From CAYVFC01 sp964450715 (GTDB lineage Bacteria; Myxococcota_A; Polyangia; Polyangiales; JAFGIB01): a stretch of DNA of 31,097 nt. How positions within the stretch are numbered: position 1 is the first letter of the stretch; every line of letters begins with the position of its first letter. Under the pieces are notes generated by a model that saw only the letters and a program-made list of their open reading frames with translations, ran no database searches and had not been told where the DNA came from. Positions 7,438 through 16,819 of the stretch are shown one piece after another. The DNA lies in assembly GCA_964450715.1 (NCBI GenBank), contig CAYVFC010000098.1, forward strand, positions 1 through 31,097, written 5' to 3'. A program made the position numbers and the translations under genes.

Positions 7438-8742
7438 ATGCGCACGACCGCGACGCTGGGCTGCGCGTTCGCCGCGTGGCTTCTGCTGAACCTTTCTCCG
7501 ATGGGCGAGCCGGCGCATGGTATTGCCGAGACGGCCCGCCCAAACGTCGTGGTCGTGATCGTGGACACGCTACGGGGGGACCGAGTACGCGCGCCATCCG
7601 ATCGCCTGCCCTACCTTTCGTCGCTTCGCGCGCGTTCGGTCGTGTTCGAGAGGGTTCTTTCGCCCTCGTCGTGGACGCCGACCGCCACCGCTTCCATCTT
7701 CACCGGCCTGTGGCCCCACCAGCACGGCGTGCGCACGGGTTACCTCGCGCTTCAGGGCAAGCGGCTGGCGCCGGTCGACCGCTTGCCGGACGCGGCCGCC
7801 ACCCTCCCCGAGGTGATGCGCGCCGCGGGCTATCACACGGTCGGTATTTCCGACAACGTGAGCGTCGGCAAGACCATGGGCTTTGCGCGCGGCTTCGACA
7901 GGTTCATCTCGCACAGCGACCAGGGCGCGGCCCGCGTGGCAAAAAGCGCGCGCCGCGCCCTGGCCAATCGCCCCGGGGGCCGCCCTTACTTCCTCTATTT
8001 ACACCTGATGGATCCCCACGCGCCCTACCTCAGACGCGCCGGCTATCGCCGGCCGGCGCGCCCCGAGGGCCGCGCGCTGGCGCGCTACGACTCGGAGATC
8101 GTGCACGTGGACCGGCAACTGGGCGCCCTGCACCGGGCGCTGGCCTGGGAGCGCGACACGCTGCTGGTGCTGAGCTCCGACCACGGCGAGGGTTTTGATG
8201 AGCACGGCTTCACCGGCCACCCCAACCAGCTGTACCAGGAGCTGCTCGACGTACCGCTGTTCTTCTTCGCGCCCGAACGGCTGCCGGCCGCGACCTTGCA
8301 CGAGCCGGTGAGCACGCTCGACATCCTGCCCACGCTCCGCGGCCTGCTCGGCCTGCTTCCGGATTCGGAGGTCGCCGGCACCGACCTGTCGGCCCAGCTG
8401 CAGGAGTCGACCGAGCCCGCCCCGCGCGCGCTGTTCGCCATGCGTTACAGCGATCTTTTACAGCCGCCGCTCGAGCGGCGGGCGGTGGTGGCCGAGGGCA
8501 TGAAGCTCATCGAGTATCTACCCGGGGGGCGAACTGAGCTGTTCGACCTCGAGCGCGATCCGGGGGAGATACACGACCTATCCGGCGCGCGCGCGCCCGC
8601 GGTTGCGCGCCTGCGCGCCCGGCTCGAGGCCGCCGCCCGGATCGCGCCGCGCTATCCGACCGTGCGGCTGGCCGCGCCGGACCCGCCGCAGGGCCGAGCC
8701 GGGCTGGTCGAGCGGCTGCGCGCGCTGGGCTACGTTCAATGA
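7438..8742 (+). CDS. exported sulfatase-like (alkaline phosphatase superfamily) hydrolase
   Basis: 434 aa from ATG 7438 (GAGAGA just upstream); a GTG at 7423 would add 5 residues. The N-terminus MRTTATLGCAFAAWLLLNLS looks like a signal peptide or anchor. Metal-binding landmarks of the sulfatase fold are visible: VVVVIVDTLRGDRV (Asp43), the DPHAPY motif, and LSSDHGEGFDEHG. The nucleophile region reads SSWTPTATASIFTG. At the position where sulfatases carry the Cys or Ser converted to formylglycine there is Thr80, and the C/S-x-P-x-R signature is absent. Thr nucleophiles are known in the superfamily for phospho-transferring enzymes such as LtaS and EptA, so a phosphoryl or phosphodiester substrate is at least as likely as a sulfate ester. 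Likely cotranscribed with the PhzF-like gene. Confidence 0.82.
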   Translation: MRTTATLGCAFAAWLLLNLSPMGEPAHGIAETARPNVVVVIVDTLRGDRVRAPSDRLPYLSSLRARSVVFERVLSPSSWTPTATASIFTGLWPHQHGVRTGYLALQGKRLAPVDRLPDAAATLPEVMRAAGYHTVGISDNVSVGKTMGFARGFDRFISHSDQGAARVAKSARRALANRPGGRPYFLYLHLMDPHAPYLRRAGYRRPARPEGRALARYDSEIVHVDRQLGALHRALAWERDTLLVLSSDHGEGFDEHGFTGHPNQLYQELLDVPLFFFAPERLPAATLHEPVSTLDILPTLRGLLGLLPDSEVAGTDLSAQLQESTEPAPRALFAMRYSDLLQPPLERRAVVAEGMKLIEYLPGGRTELFDLERDPGEIHDLSGARAPAVARLRARLEAAARIAPRYPTVRLAAPDPPQGRAGLVERLRALGYVQ

Positions 8743-8769
8743 CGCGCTGCCGCGCCTGCCCCCGGCAGC

Positions 8770-8795
8770 GAAAACCCGTTGACGGGGTAGTTTTC
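8770..8795 (+). terminator. hairpin after the sulfatase-like gene
   Basis: GAAAA-CCCGT (8770-8779) pairs with ACGGG and TTTTC (8782-8795) with a bulge in the right arm. It lies 27 bp past the stop and ends in TTTTCT, so it is a plausible intrinsic terminator. Confidence 0.45.
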
Positions 8796-9019
8796 TGCTC
8801 CAGGTAGACTTCTGCCTAGAAGAACCGTTCCCTGAGTAGGTAGACCGGAAAAGATCCAGGCGGTATCGTCAGGCTAGGAATGCTCGAAAAGGCAGTAGGC
8901 TCGAACTTCGGGAAAGGCGCGGGAATCTTGTCGGCCACGACCGAAAAGCGACCAGACCGTTACCGACCTGTCACACGGTACCGATTGCCCGCGGCCATCA
9001 GAGCGTAGATACTCCGGCC

Positions 9020-10381
9020 ATGGCTAATGCGGTACGACAAGAGGCGAACGAACGTGGGGCGGCGGAGACCGCGATCGCGGAAACGCGGCCTCTGTCGATG
9101 CTCCTTTCGGCAACCGCTGCCCTGAGCCGGGCCTCGACCTCCTGGAGGACGCGCGTGGCCCCGCTGCCGCCGGAAGCGGTGGCGTGCTCCGCGAGCACCC
9201 AGAGCGCGGTCAAGGGCGAACGCTGGTTCGCGGTCGACATGCTGCGATTTCTGGCCGTGCTTCTCATGGTGCAGGGCCATACCTTCACCGTGGTCATGGA
9301 GGACGCCGTGCGGAACCAGGACTGGTACCGCTGGCACAGCTACGTGCACGGCTTCACCGCTCCCATGTTCCTCTTCGCCTCGGGCGTCGCCTTCGGCCTG
9401 ACCACCCTGCGCGCCTGGCAGCGGCACATCACCCCGGGCGCGGTGTTTTACAAGAGAGTCCGCCGATATCTCTGGATAATCGTCCTGGGGTATGCGCTGC
9501 ACTGCCCGGGCACAAGCTTCGTCAGGGCTCTGAGCATGGCCGGCACGGAGCAGTTCCGGCGCTTCATGATGGTGGACGCCCTGCAACAGATCGGAGTCAC
9601 CCTGCTGCTCTGCGAGCTAGCGGTCTTCGCCCTGCGCCGCCGCACCTGGTTCGTAGGGCTGGCCGGAAGCGCCGGGATAGCCGTGGTGCTGGCCGCGCCC
9701 TGGGTCGCCGGCTGGCAGGCCGAGCAACACCTTCCCCTCTGGGCGGCGGCATACATCAATCGCACCACCGGCTCCGAGTTCCCCATCTTCCCCTGGACCG
9801 GCTTCATTCTGATGGGCGTGGTGACAGCCTACCTGGCCGAGAGGTGGAAGGCGGGCGCGGATCGAACCGGCAGCGTGTCGGTGGTCCGCATCGGCAGCTA
9901 CTTGGTGCTGGCCGGCGGAACGTTCGCGCTGATCAGCAAGCTAGCGGACCAGAGCACCCTCGCCATCTTCCCCCCCCACTCCTACTGGAAGGAGAGCCCC
10001 AGCTTCTTCCTCTGGCGGCTCGGCGTGCTGCTGATGGGCCTGGGAGGGCTCTGCTGGCTTCAGCACCTGCTTCCCCTGGCGCGACGAGGAGGCTCGCCGG
10101 GATGGGTGAAGGTGATACAGATAACGGCCCGTCACACGCTGGTCGTCTATGTCGTGCACCTGCTGATCCTCTATGGCTCCCCGGTGCAAAAGGGGCTGAT
10201 CGTGGCGTACGACCATCGTCTCTCCCTGTCCCAAGCCAGCGCGGTTGCGGCCCTGATGCTGGCGAGCATGATAGGTCTTGCGCTGGGCTGGTATACGCTG
10301 CAAAAATGGCGTCCCTCGGCCTCCAGGTGGGCGCAGGCGGCGATCTTTGCCGGCGCGTTCTATTTCTTCTTCCTGAACTGA
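9020..10381 (+). CDS. multi-spanning membrane protein, HGSNAT/DUF1624-like acyltransferase family
   Basis: 453 aa. The first ~65 residues are Ala/Arg/Ser-rich and soluble-looking; the real start could be further in, since the ATG at 9020 lacks a good Shine-Dalgarno. From ~67 the protein is a polytopic membrane domain with about ten hydrophobic segments. Family-like landmarks are ERWFAVDMLRFLAVLLMVQG followed by His (the D-LR--A---M---H pattern), FTAPMFLFASGVAFGL, VDALQQIGVTLLL and FPWTGFILMGVV. This resembles the heparan-alpha-glucosaminide N-acetyltransferase / DUF1624 group, thought to acetylate or acylate sugars across the membrane; acyltransferase-3 proteins are an alternative. The substrate is unknown. 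It converges on the P-loop gene with a 20-bp gap. Confidence 0.7.
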   Translation: MANAVRQEANERGAAETAIAETRPLSMLLSATAALSRASTSWRTRVAPLPPEAVACSASTQSAVKGERWFAVDMLRFLAVLLMVQGHTFTVVMEDAVRNQDWYRWHSYVHGFTAPMFLFASGVAFGLTTLRAWQRHITPGAVFYKRVRRYLWIIVLGYALHCPGTSFVRALSMAGTEQFRRFMMVDALQQIGVTLLLCELAVFALRRRTWFVGLAGSAGIAVVLAAPWVAGWQAEQHLPLWAAAYINRTTGSEFPIFPWTGFILMGVVTAYLAERWKAGADRTGSVSVVRIGSYLVLAGGTFALISKLADQSTLAIFPPHSYWKESPSFFLWRLGVLLMGLGGLCWLQHLLPLARRGGSPGWVKVIQITARHTLVVYVVHLLILYGSPVQKGLIVAYDHRLSLSQASAVAALMLASMIGLALGWYTLQKWRPSASRWAQAAIFAGAFYFFFLN

Positions 10382-10401
10382 CGCGCCCTACGAGAAACGG
10401 C

Positions 10402-11217
10402 TCAGGAGAGCCGGCGCATTGCAGCCAGTATTCCCGCGGCAATGCCGGCCGCGAAATCGCTCCTGTAGGCACCCAGCTTGACATAGGGCTGAAAACCTTT
10501 GCGCACCTTGCCCTCACAGAGCAGGAAGAGCATCTGCTCCTTGCACAGGTCGCCGGCCCGGAGCCCGGCCTGCTCCAGCCGCTCGCGGAGGTTTTCCCGG
10601 TTGCGAAATCCGTCCGCGGGACGAAGCTTCATCTTCGCCTGGCTATCCGGAATCTCGATCGTCTCACCGTCGGTAGCCTCGAAGACGATATCCCCCAGGC
10701 GCTTTAGCTTGTCCAGGTCGAAAAAATCGACCACCGTGCCGGCCCGGTCGCGTTCGAGTATGCGTTGGCGGGCGATCTCGAGCGGCGTATCCAGGTAGAT
10801 TATCGCATCGAAACAGTCGATGTCCTGGGTACGAAAGAGGCGCTGGTTCTCGTAGATGACCCCCTTCTCCAGGCACAGGCGAGCCTGCACATCTCTCGCG
10901 TACAGCGTCCTGCACTGCATCCCCAGCTTGCCGGAAAGACTGCAGCCCAGCGAGCTCTTGCCGCTTCCCGCCACGCCGTCTATCCCGATGCAGGCCGGAC
11001 GCGAAATTCGGCCTTGCAGGGAGTCCGCGATACGCTGCGCGGTCCGTTCCACCTCGGGGATCTCCTGCCACGGTCGTTCGGCGCTGCCGGTGAACAGGCG
11101 ACGGAGCTGGCCCCTGATGGTCGACTGCACGGTGGGTCTGGCGAGGATCCGACTCGCGGTCTCGGAGCCGAAGCGCGCCAGCGCTTCCATCAACATCTTC
11201 TTGTGCCTGGACTTCAC
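10402..11217 (-). CDS. P-loop NTPase, small-molecule kinase-like
   Basis: 271 aa from a GTG at 11217 preceded by GAGAG 6 nt upstream; an ATG at 11196 is the alternative. Longer upstream readings enter the response regulator gene in another frame. Residues 76-90 read CIGIDGVAGSGKSSL, a clear Walker A loop (GVAGSGKS, 81-88). DIDCFDAIIYLDTPLEIARQ resembles the strand and helix found in nucleoside/uridine-kinase-like proteins that recognise an acceptor and carry an Arg-rich lid (RQRILERDRAG). The C-terminal part (KEQMLFLLCEGKVRKGF) is not recognised. It is the last of three codirectional minus-strand genes after the signalling kinase and response regulator; the 127-bp gap makes cotranscription possible but unproven. 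Confidence 0.6.
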   Translation of the reverse strand: MKSRHKKMLMEALARFGSETASRILARPTVQSTIRGQLRRLFTGSAERPWQEIPEVERTAQRIADSLQGRISRPACIGIDGVAGSGKSSLGCSLSGKLGMQCRTLYARDVQARLCLEKGVIYENQRLFRTQDIDCFDAIIYLDTPLEIARQRILERDRAGTVVDFFDLDKLKRLGDIVFEATDGETIEIPDSQAKMKLRPADGFRNRENLRERLEQAGLRAGDLCKEQMLFLLCEGKVRKGFQPYVKLGAYRSDFAAGIAAGILAAMRRLS

Positions 11218-11334
11218 GGGAATCTCTCGACCAGGTTTCCGTCCCGCTGTTTCGGCCGCCGATCGCGTAAGGCGATCGTCATTCTCGTAACATGCCTTAT
11301 CCGTTTTACCAATACGTCCGCCAGAGGGCCAGGC

Positions 11335-11347
11335 GAGACCGGCTCTA
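11335..11347. mobile_element. 13-bp remnant of MITE right end
   Basis: GAGACCGGCTCTA is identical to the right terminus of the palindromic element at 1262-1425 and 22214-22378, including the final TA. No body sequence of the element is recognisable to its left, so it is a remnant or, less likely, chance. The terminal CTA supplies the complement of the response regulator's TAG stop. Confidence 0.4.
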
Positions 11348-12043
11348 CTTGCTATCGGCCAGCGGGCTGTCGGTGAAGCGGTAACCGACCCCGCGCACGG
11401 TCTGGATGTAGTCTCCCACTCGGCCGAGCTTCTCGCGCAACCGTTTGACGTGCGTATCGACCGTACGCGTGGTGATTTCGGCCTTGATCCCCCAGACGTC
11501 ATCCAGCAGCACGGCTCGTTCCTGTACCCGGTTGCGGCGCTCGTGAAGGGTTACCAGCAGCTTGAACTCGAGCGCGGTGAGATCGACCTCGTTCTCGCCC
11601 ACCCAAACCCGGTGCGCGTCGCGGTCGATACGCAGCTCGCCGAAGCTGATGGTGACCGGTTCGTCTCTCTCGCCCTTGGTACGCCGAAGAATGGCCTCGA
11701 TACGTAGCAGCAGTTCGCGCACGCTGAACGGCTTGACCACGTAATCGTCCGCCCCCACTTCAAAACCAACCACCCGGTCGATCTCCTCGCCCTTGGCCGT
11801 CAACATGAGCACCGGGACGTGCCGGGTCTTGGAATCGCGCTTAAGCTCCCTGCAAACATCCGTTCCGGGAAGGTCTGGCAACATCAGGTCCAGGATGACG
11901 ACGTGGGGAGCTCGCTCTTTTGCCAGCTTCAGTCCGCCTTTCCCCGTGGTGGCGGCGAACACCTCGTGCCCGGCCTGTTGCAGATTGTACCCTAGGACCT
12001 TCTGCAGATCCTCCTCGTCTTCTATTACCAGAACGCTGGCCAT
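11345..12043 (-). CDS. OmpR/PhoB-type response regulator
   Basis: 232 aa from ATG 12043, with GAGGT upstream; the next in-frame start would add a basic tail before the receiver domain. Receiver domain residues 1-120: acidic pair Glu8/Asp9, phospho-acceptor Asp52 in VVILDLMLPDLPG, Thr82 in LMLTAKG and Lys104 in VVKPF. DNA-binding winged helix ~130-228: FGELRIDRDAHRVWV, LTALEFKLLVTL, TRTVDTHVKRLREKLG, IQTVRGVGYRF. A cytosolic transcription factor normally activated by a histidine kinase, but none is in the window. The gene directly upstream on the same strand is a Ser/Thr kinase, so cross-phosphorylation is a possible, untested link. The stop codon abuts a repeat remnant. Confidence 0.93.
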   Translation of the reverse strand: MASVLVIEDEEDLQKVLGYNLQQAGHEVFAATTGKGGLKLAKERAPHVVILDLMLPDLPGTDVCRELKRDSKTRHVPVLMLTAKGEEIDRVVGFEVGADDYVVKPFSVRELLLRIEAILRRTKGERDEPVTISFGELRIDRDAHRVWVGENEVDLTALEFKLLVTLHERRNRVQERAVLLDDVWGIKAEITTRTVDTHVKRLREKLGRVGDYIQTVRGVGYRFTDSPLADSK

Positions 12044-12086
12044 ATCCGACCTCGTCCGCGAGTAGCGGCTCTTCGCTCGATGAATA

Positions 12087-12099
12087 GCACGGACCGTGC
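12087..12099. promoter_or_regulatory. short palindrome upstream of response regulator
   Basis: GCACGG-A-CCGTGC is a perfect 6-bp inverted repeat, 43 bp upstream of the response regulator start in the 160-bp gap after the kinase gene. Candidate operator or short stem-loop. Confidence 0.3.
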
Positions 12100-12203
12100 G
12101 CGGACGCATCCGGGCAACCGTTCGGGCGGCTGGGTACCGTGCAAGACGCGCTACCCGGTCGCACCTCGTCGCTTCCGGGCAGCTGAAGCCGAGGAATCCT
12201 GGA

Positions 12204-15200
12204 TCAATCGGTCCCCTTCGGAACCGACGCCCCGAAATAGACGGTCTGAACGTCTCCCGAGTAGTAGATGGCGCGAGCGACCTCGGTCAAGTACTCGTAG
12301 CTGACCGGCTGTATCGGCTCGTCGCCGGCGACCAGCGCCACCGCTCCCACCACCAGAATATCGTCTCCCCTGACGATGGTCAGAAAGAGCGAGCGGTAGT
12401 TCTGCACGACCGCCGACCAGGTGCTCAGCCCGAAGCCCCCCTCGGGCTCGACCTGCGTTTGCAGGGGCTCCGGTTCCGCCTGGTCGACCACCACCGTGTC
12501 GAGCTGGTCGTTGCTCAGTATCTCTAGCCGGTCGCTCAGCTCCTTGCGCAGCGATTCGGGCGGCTCCAGTCCCACCGCCGGCGCGGCGAACTTCAGCCCG
12601 TCCGGCTCCATCAGGTACAGGTAGCCCCTCTCGGCCTGCGCGCGGTTGACGAGCAAGTCCAGCGCGACCTGGAGCCGTTCCGCCGGGCCGTGGCAGTCGG
12701 CAAAGGCGACGTTGATCTCGCGCACGGTATGGTCGACGGAGCGTGGCGGAGGATTCGAGTACCGCTTGCTGTCGTCGATCAGAACGGCGCGGCGACCGCG
12801 CTCGGCCAGTTTCTGATACTGGGCGATGAGCGCCGGGTTTTCCGTGGGCTCGAACCAGCGGCGCATGGCGACCAAGTGCTCCTCGAACACCTCGCCGTCT
12901 CCTTCCAGCATGGCCACCTGCGCTCGCGTCTTGTGCGTGAGGCCCCGGATCAAGGGATTGTCGTGGGTCTGCTGCTCCCCGAGCATCCGGTCGAGCAATC
13001 GGGCGGCCTGGTCGCGGTCGCCGCATTCGGCGGTGGCCATTGCCAGCTCCAGGCGTGCGCCGAAGACCAGGAACTCGAAGGCGTATTCTTCCGGCGGCAG
13101 CCGATCGAGCGCGTCCTGGCACATCGCCCGGGCCTTTTCGGCCCGACCGGCGCCGCGCAGCAGCCGGCCATAGGTACCGACGAAGCGCATCGCCAAGGGC
13201 GTCGGGGTGAGAACCGCTCGCCCGAGCGTCTTCTCGAAGCGCTGTAGCGCCTCCTGGTGCCGCCCGCGTTCCGCCAGGTAGCAGGCCCTGGCCGCGTCTC
13301 GCGTGTCGGCCAGAGCGGGAGCTTCCTCCGCCAACACCTCGAGCTGACGGACCCAGCGCTTGAGCCCCATCACGTCCTCGCACAGCAGATCGGTCCACCA
13401 CAGGTTGCGCGCGCTCAGAACGTCCTGACGCCAGGTAGCCCCGGCCTGCGCCGCCAGCACGTCGACCTCGTCCTGGTAGCGCGCGGACAGCTTGCGCTCG
13501 CCCCGGTTGGCGTGAAAGGCGGCCCGGATGCCGGCCGCGGTCTGGCGAGAGACCGAGCTGTGGAGCTGATCGAGCGCCTGCACCGTCTGGTGGACGCTGC
13601 CGTCGGTTCGCAGCACGTCCTGGGCGCCGATCAGGATGTGCAGGCCCACCTCGAGCTGCAGCCGCGCTTCCTCCGGCAGGCCCTTTACCTCTCCGGGACG
13701 CCTCATCCATTCCAGTACCGACCGGGCCTGGCCCCAGGAGGGCGCATAGCGGCCGCAGGTCACGTGCCACAGTGCGACCATGAAGGCGTAGACCAGCCCC
13801 ACCGGGTGGGTACGGGGAAAGAGGCGCAAGGGGGAGACGCGCTCCATCAGCCGGGTGGCTCTCTCGCTGTCGAGCAGCGGCGAGGTGGCGCCCAGAACGG
13901 CAGAGGATAGAGATATCAAACCGAGAAAAACCTCGCGAAACGTCCGGGCCACGCTGCGCCTGGCGGTGAAACGATAGAGGAACACCGCGGTGCCGAGGGC
14001 GATGCCGAGCGCGATCCGCCCGCCCAGAAAGCGCGCCAGCCGCCGCGCCCGCGCGATGCCGGTGACCTCGCTCAGCGTATCCAGCAGCTCGTCGCCGTAG
14101 CGGTAGCTGAGACGGAAGTCGGTGTAGGCGCCGGCCAGGGTCAGCGGCGTCATCAGATAGGAAAGCTCCCAGCGCGAGCGGTTCTGCGAGCGAAAAGCCG
14201 CCAGGGCCTCTTCCAGCGCCGGTACGGCTTCGGCCAGGCTATCGCCGCGGTGGGTGAGCTCGAGCCCGGCCTCGCGCAGCAAGGCTCGGCCGCGGTCCGC
14301 CCGCCCACCCTGCAGCAGGTGCCAGCCCGTCTGCAGCGCGACTACCAGATCGGAAGCGCTCGCGGTGTGTAGCCGCTGCATGTCGGCCAGCAGATCGGGC
14401 CGCGCAGCGACCAGGCCCTGACCCAGCGCCAGATGAGCGGCCCGGGTCTGCTCGGCGTCCAACCATCGCGTGAGCAGGCCGCGCAGCGCCTCGTTGCCGA
14501 GCCGGTAACTCTCGCCGTGACCGGCCAGCACCTCGCGAGCGACCAGCTCGTCGACCGCTGCGTACAGCTCGGCAGAGGTCGCTTCCGGAAGCAGCGCGTT
14601 GCACAGCGGCAGCGAGACCGGGCCGCGGTGCAGGGAGATCAGACGGGCCAGAGCTAGCGCGTTCGGCCGCAGGCGGTCGATCCGCTGCGAAAGGGCATCC
14701 TCCACCGAGACCGGCAGGTCGCTCTCCGCGAGCTCGGACGGCAACACCCAGGCTCCGCCCGCGTAACGGATCAGGTTGCGCTCGACCAGGTTGCGCAACA
14801 GGTCGAGCGAATGGCCCGGGTTGCCGTTGCCGGCCGACAGCAGCCAGGCGGTCAGGCGGGCGCGATTGGGGACATCGCCGAAGGTAGACCGAACCAGACT
14901 CTCGACCTCGTCGCGCCTGAGGCTGCTCAGCTTGATACGGGCTCCGATGCGCAGCAGCTGCTGCACGGCTACCGGGGCGTCGGCGCCGAGCAGATGGGTA
15001 GCGATGAAGGTCAGTCCGGTTCGCGCTGCCGCGTGGCCGAGCACGATCAGCGCCCCCGCCGATTCGACGTCAACCGCGTGGACGTCGTCCACCACCACCA
15101 GCAGCGGTCGGCGAGAGCTGACCTCTATCACCCAGTCCACCATCGCGGTCTGGATAGCGGCCCGTCGTTCGTTCGGGTCGCGCGGGAGAGGGGGCGGAGC

Positions 15201-16589
15201 GGCCGGTTCGGGCAGACCGGCGCGGGCGGCCAGGTCGGGAAAGATCTGCCCGAGCACCGGCAGGTAGCGGGCGAGGGTCTGGCGGGCATCGCTCGGCGCC
15301 GCCTCGATCAACGCCCGCCCGAGCGCCTGCAGTACGCCCCGCGAACCGGGAGAGGCCAGCGCGTCTACCCGCAACGTGCTCATGCCCATCAAACGCGCAT
15401 TGATCAGGGCTTCGCTCGCCACCCGGCTGCGCCCCATGCCTGCCTTGCCCTCGATGACCACCAGACTGCCCTGCCCCCGTAGCGCGCGCGTCAGGTACAT
15501 CGACAGCTGCTCTGTCTCGCGTTCGCGGCCAACCAGGTCCGCGCTCACCAGGTGGCTTTCGACCTCCTCGGAAAGCGGCTGGTCGTCCAAGGAAGCGGTG
15601 GCGGCCAGTCGTTCGATGACCTCGGCGGCGCTCGCCGGCCGGCCCAGCGGATCGACACTGAGCATGGAGAGCACCAGCTCGTCGAGGGCCTGGGGAATGT
15701 CGGAGACGAGATCGGAGGGCGGCTGCGGCGTTGTGCGCCAGGCAGCCTCGGTGTCGTCCAGCTGCCGAACCGCGAAGGGCCTGCGATTGGTCAACAGAAT
15801 GTAGGCCACCGCGCCCAGGGAGAATAGATCGGTACGACCGTCGACCTCGAGCTTGCGGACGTTCTCCGGTGCTATGCATACCGGCGTGCCTACCACCTCG
15901 CTCACCTGTCCAAAGGGAGCGAGCGCTCCGAAGTCGATCAGCTTGGCCCGGCCGGCGCTGTTCAGCCTTACATTGTGTGGGCTCACGTCGCGGTGCAAAA
16001 GGCGTCGGGCATGCAGCAGAGCAAGCGAGGTCGCCACCTCGCGCAGGTACGCGCAGGCTTGCCGCCAGGGGAGCGGAGCGAGCGCCGCGAAGTCCTCGCC
16101 CTCGAGCAACTCCATGGTGTAGTAGCGCCTTCCGTCATCGGCGATCCCGAAGTCGTAGACCTCGATCACACTGGGGTGCCGCAGTGAGGCCAAGGTGTGA
16201 TACTCGCGCTCCAGAAAGGCCACCAGGTTGGCCTCGTTTCGCTCGAGGGTCTTGAGCGCCACCTGTCGTCCGCTCGTCTCGTCGACGGCCCGGTAGACCG
16301 CCCCCATCCCGCCGCGGCCGATCTTGGATTCGATTCGATAGCGCCCGATGCGCTCCGTCGCGCCCGGATCGCCCTGCTTGCCAGGGGCTACTGCCGCCGT
16401 CGCCTCGTTCGACCCCACTTCTCCTCCCATCTTCCGGACCCAATCGCAGAACCGGCCAACAAGAGCGATGAAACGACCCTCATCCGAGCATACCGTCTTC
16501 GGACCGATTCCTCCATCGCCACGGGCCTGTTTCGGAAAGCGATGAGCGGCAGGATTCCGAACGGGGACCAAAATGTTCACAACTTGCAC
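12204..16589 (-). CDS. Ser/Thr protein kinase with AAA ATPase, TPR-like and GAF-like domains
   Basis: 1461 aa from a GTG at 16589 supported by AGGTGG 5 nt upstream; an ATG at 16430 gives 1408 aa and starts closer to the kinase fold. Kinase domain ~82-335: Gly loop IGRGGMGAVY (90-99), Lys113 in VALKTL, HRDVSPHN (199-206), DFG (219-221), APE (240-242). A predicted STAND/AAA-type ATPase follows (from ~350, LVGRERETEQL). Its P-loop reads GKAGMGRS (381-388) with Arg where Lys is expected; the Walker B is LLVVVDDVHAVD. A long alpha-helical TPR-like region comes next, with a possible hydrophobic segment (GRIALGIALGTAVFLYRF). The C-terminal ~150 residues resemble a GAF sensor (AERGYLYLMEPDG, RGDDILVVGAVALVAG). 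Architecture resembles large multidomain kinases common in myxobacteria. Upstream of an orphan response regulator. Confidence 0.88.
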   Translation of the reverse strand: MQVVNILVPVRNPAAHRFPKQARGDGGIGPKTVCSDEGRFIALVGRFCDWVRKMGGEVGSNEATAAVAPGKQGDPGATERIGRYRIESKIGRGGMGAVYRAVDETSGRQVALKTLERNEANLVAFLEREYHTLASLRHPSVIEVYDFGIADDGRRYYTMELLEGEDFAALAPLPWRQACAYLREVATSLALLHARRLLHRDVSPHNVRLNSAGRAKLIDFGALAPFGQVSEVVGTPVCIAPENVRKLEVDGRTDLFSLGAVAYILLTNRRPFAVRQLDDTEAAWRTTPQPPSDLVSDIPQALDELVLSMLSVDPLGRPASAAEVIERLAATASLDDQPLSEEVESHLVSADLVGRERETEQLSMYLTRALRGQGSLVVIEGKAGMGRSRVASEALINARLMGMSTLRVDALASPGSRGVLQALGRALIEAAPSDARQTLARYLPVLGQIFPDLAARAGLPEPAAPPPLPRDPNERRAAIQTAMVDWVIEVSSRRPLLVVVDDVHAVDVESAGALIVLGHAAARTGLTFIATHLLGADAPVAVQQLLRIGARIKLSSLRRDEVESLVRSTFGDVPNRARLTAWLLSAGNGNPGHSLDLLRNLVERNLIRYAGGAWVLPSELAESDLPVSVEDALSQRIDRLRPNALALARLISLHRGPVSLPLCNALLPEATSAELYAAVDELVAREVLAGHGESYRLGNEALRGLLTRWLDAEQTRAAHLALGQGLVAARPDLLADMQRLHTASASDLVVALQTGWHLLQGGRADRGRALLREAGLELTHRGDSLAEAVPALEEALAAFRSQNRSRWELSYLMTPLTLAGAYTDFRLSYRYGDELLDTLSEVTGIARARRLARFLGGRIALGIALGTAVFLYRFTARRSVARTFREVFLGLISLSSAVLGATSPLLDSERATRLMERVSPLRLFPRTHPVGLVYAFMVALWHVTCGRYAPSWGQARSVLEWMRRPGEVKGLPEEARLQLEVGLHILIGAQDVLRTDGSVHQTVQALDQLHSSVSRQTAAGIRAAFHANRGERKLSARYQDEVDVLAAQAGATWRQDVLSARNLWWTDLLCEDVMGLKRWVRQLEVLAEEAPALADTRDAARACYLAERGRHQEALQRFEKTLGRAVLTPTPLAMRFVGTYGRLLRGAGRAEKARAMCQDALDRLPPEEYAFEFLVFGARLELAMATAECGDRDQAARLLDRMLGEQQTHDNPLIRGLTHKTRAQVAMLEGDGEVFEEHLVAMRRWFEPTENPALIAQYQKLAERGRRAVLIDDSKRYSNPPPRSVDHTVREINVAFADCHGPAERLQVALDLLVNRAQAERGYLYLMEPDGLKFAAPAVGLEPPESLRKELSDRLEILSNDQLDTVVVDQAEPEPLQTQVEPEGGFGLSTWSAVVQNYRSLFLTIVRGDDILVVGAVALVAGDEPIQPVSYEYLTEVARAIYYSGDVQTVYFGASVPKGTD

Positions 16590-16819
16590 AAACCACCTGA
16601 CTTTTCGGCCAACCGTTCGAATTCGATCTCCAGCTCTCGAATCACCCGTTCTCCAACAGCCCGCAGAAGCTGCCGTCTACGAATATGGCGTGTAAACACG
16701 AAGAAAACCGCCCTCTCTTGCGCACCTGGCGTGTCGTTGCCACCCGACGGCGCGTAACCGTTCAGGGGGGGTAGTCGGTATCTGAAACGACGGCGCCACC
16801 CCCGTTCCCTCAGGCTCGC

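Noticed and set aside
12151..13770. 539-codon minus-strand frame within the kinase gene
   Set aside because: Alternative frame of the kinase C-terminal region with Arg/Gly/Ala-rich low-complexity translation.
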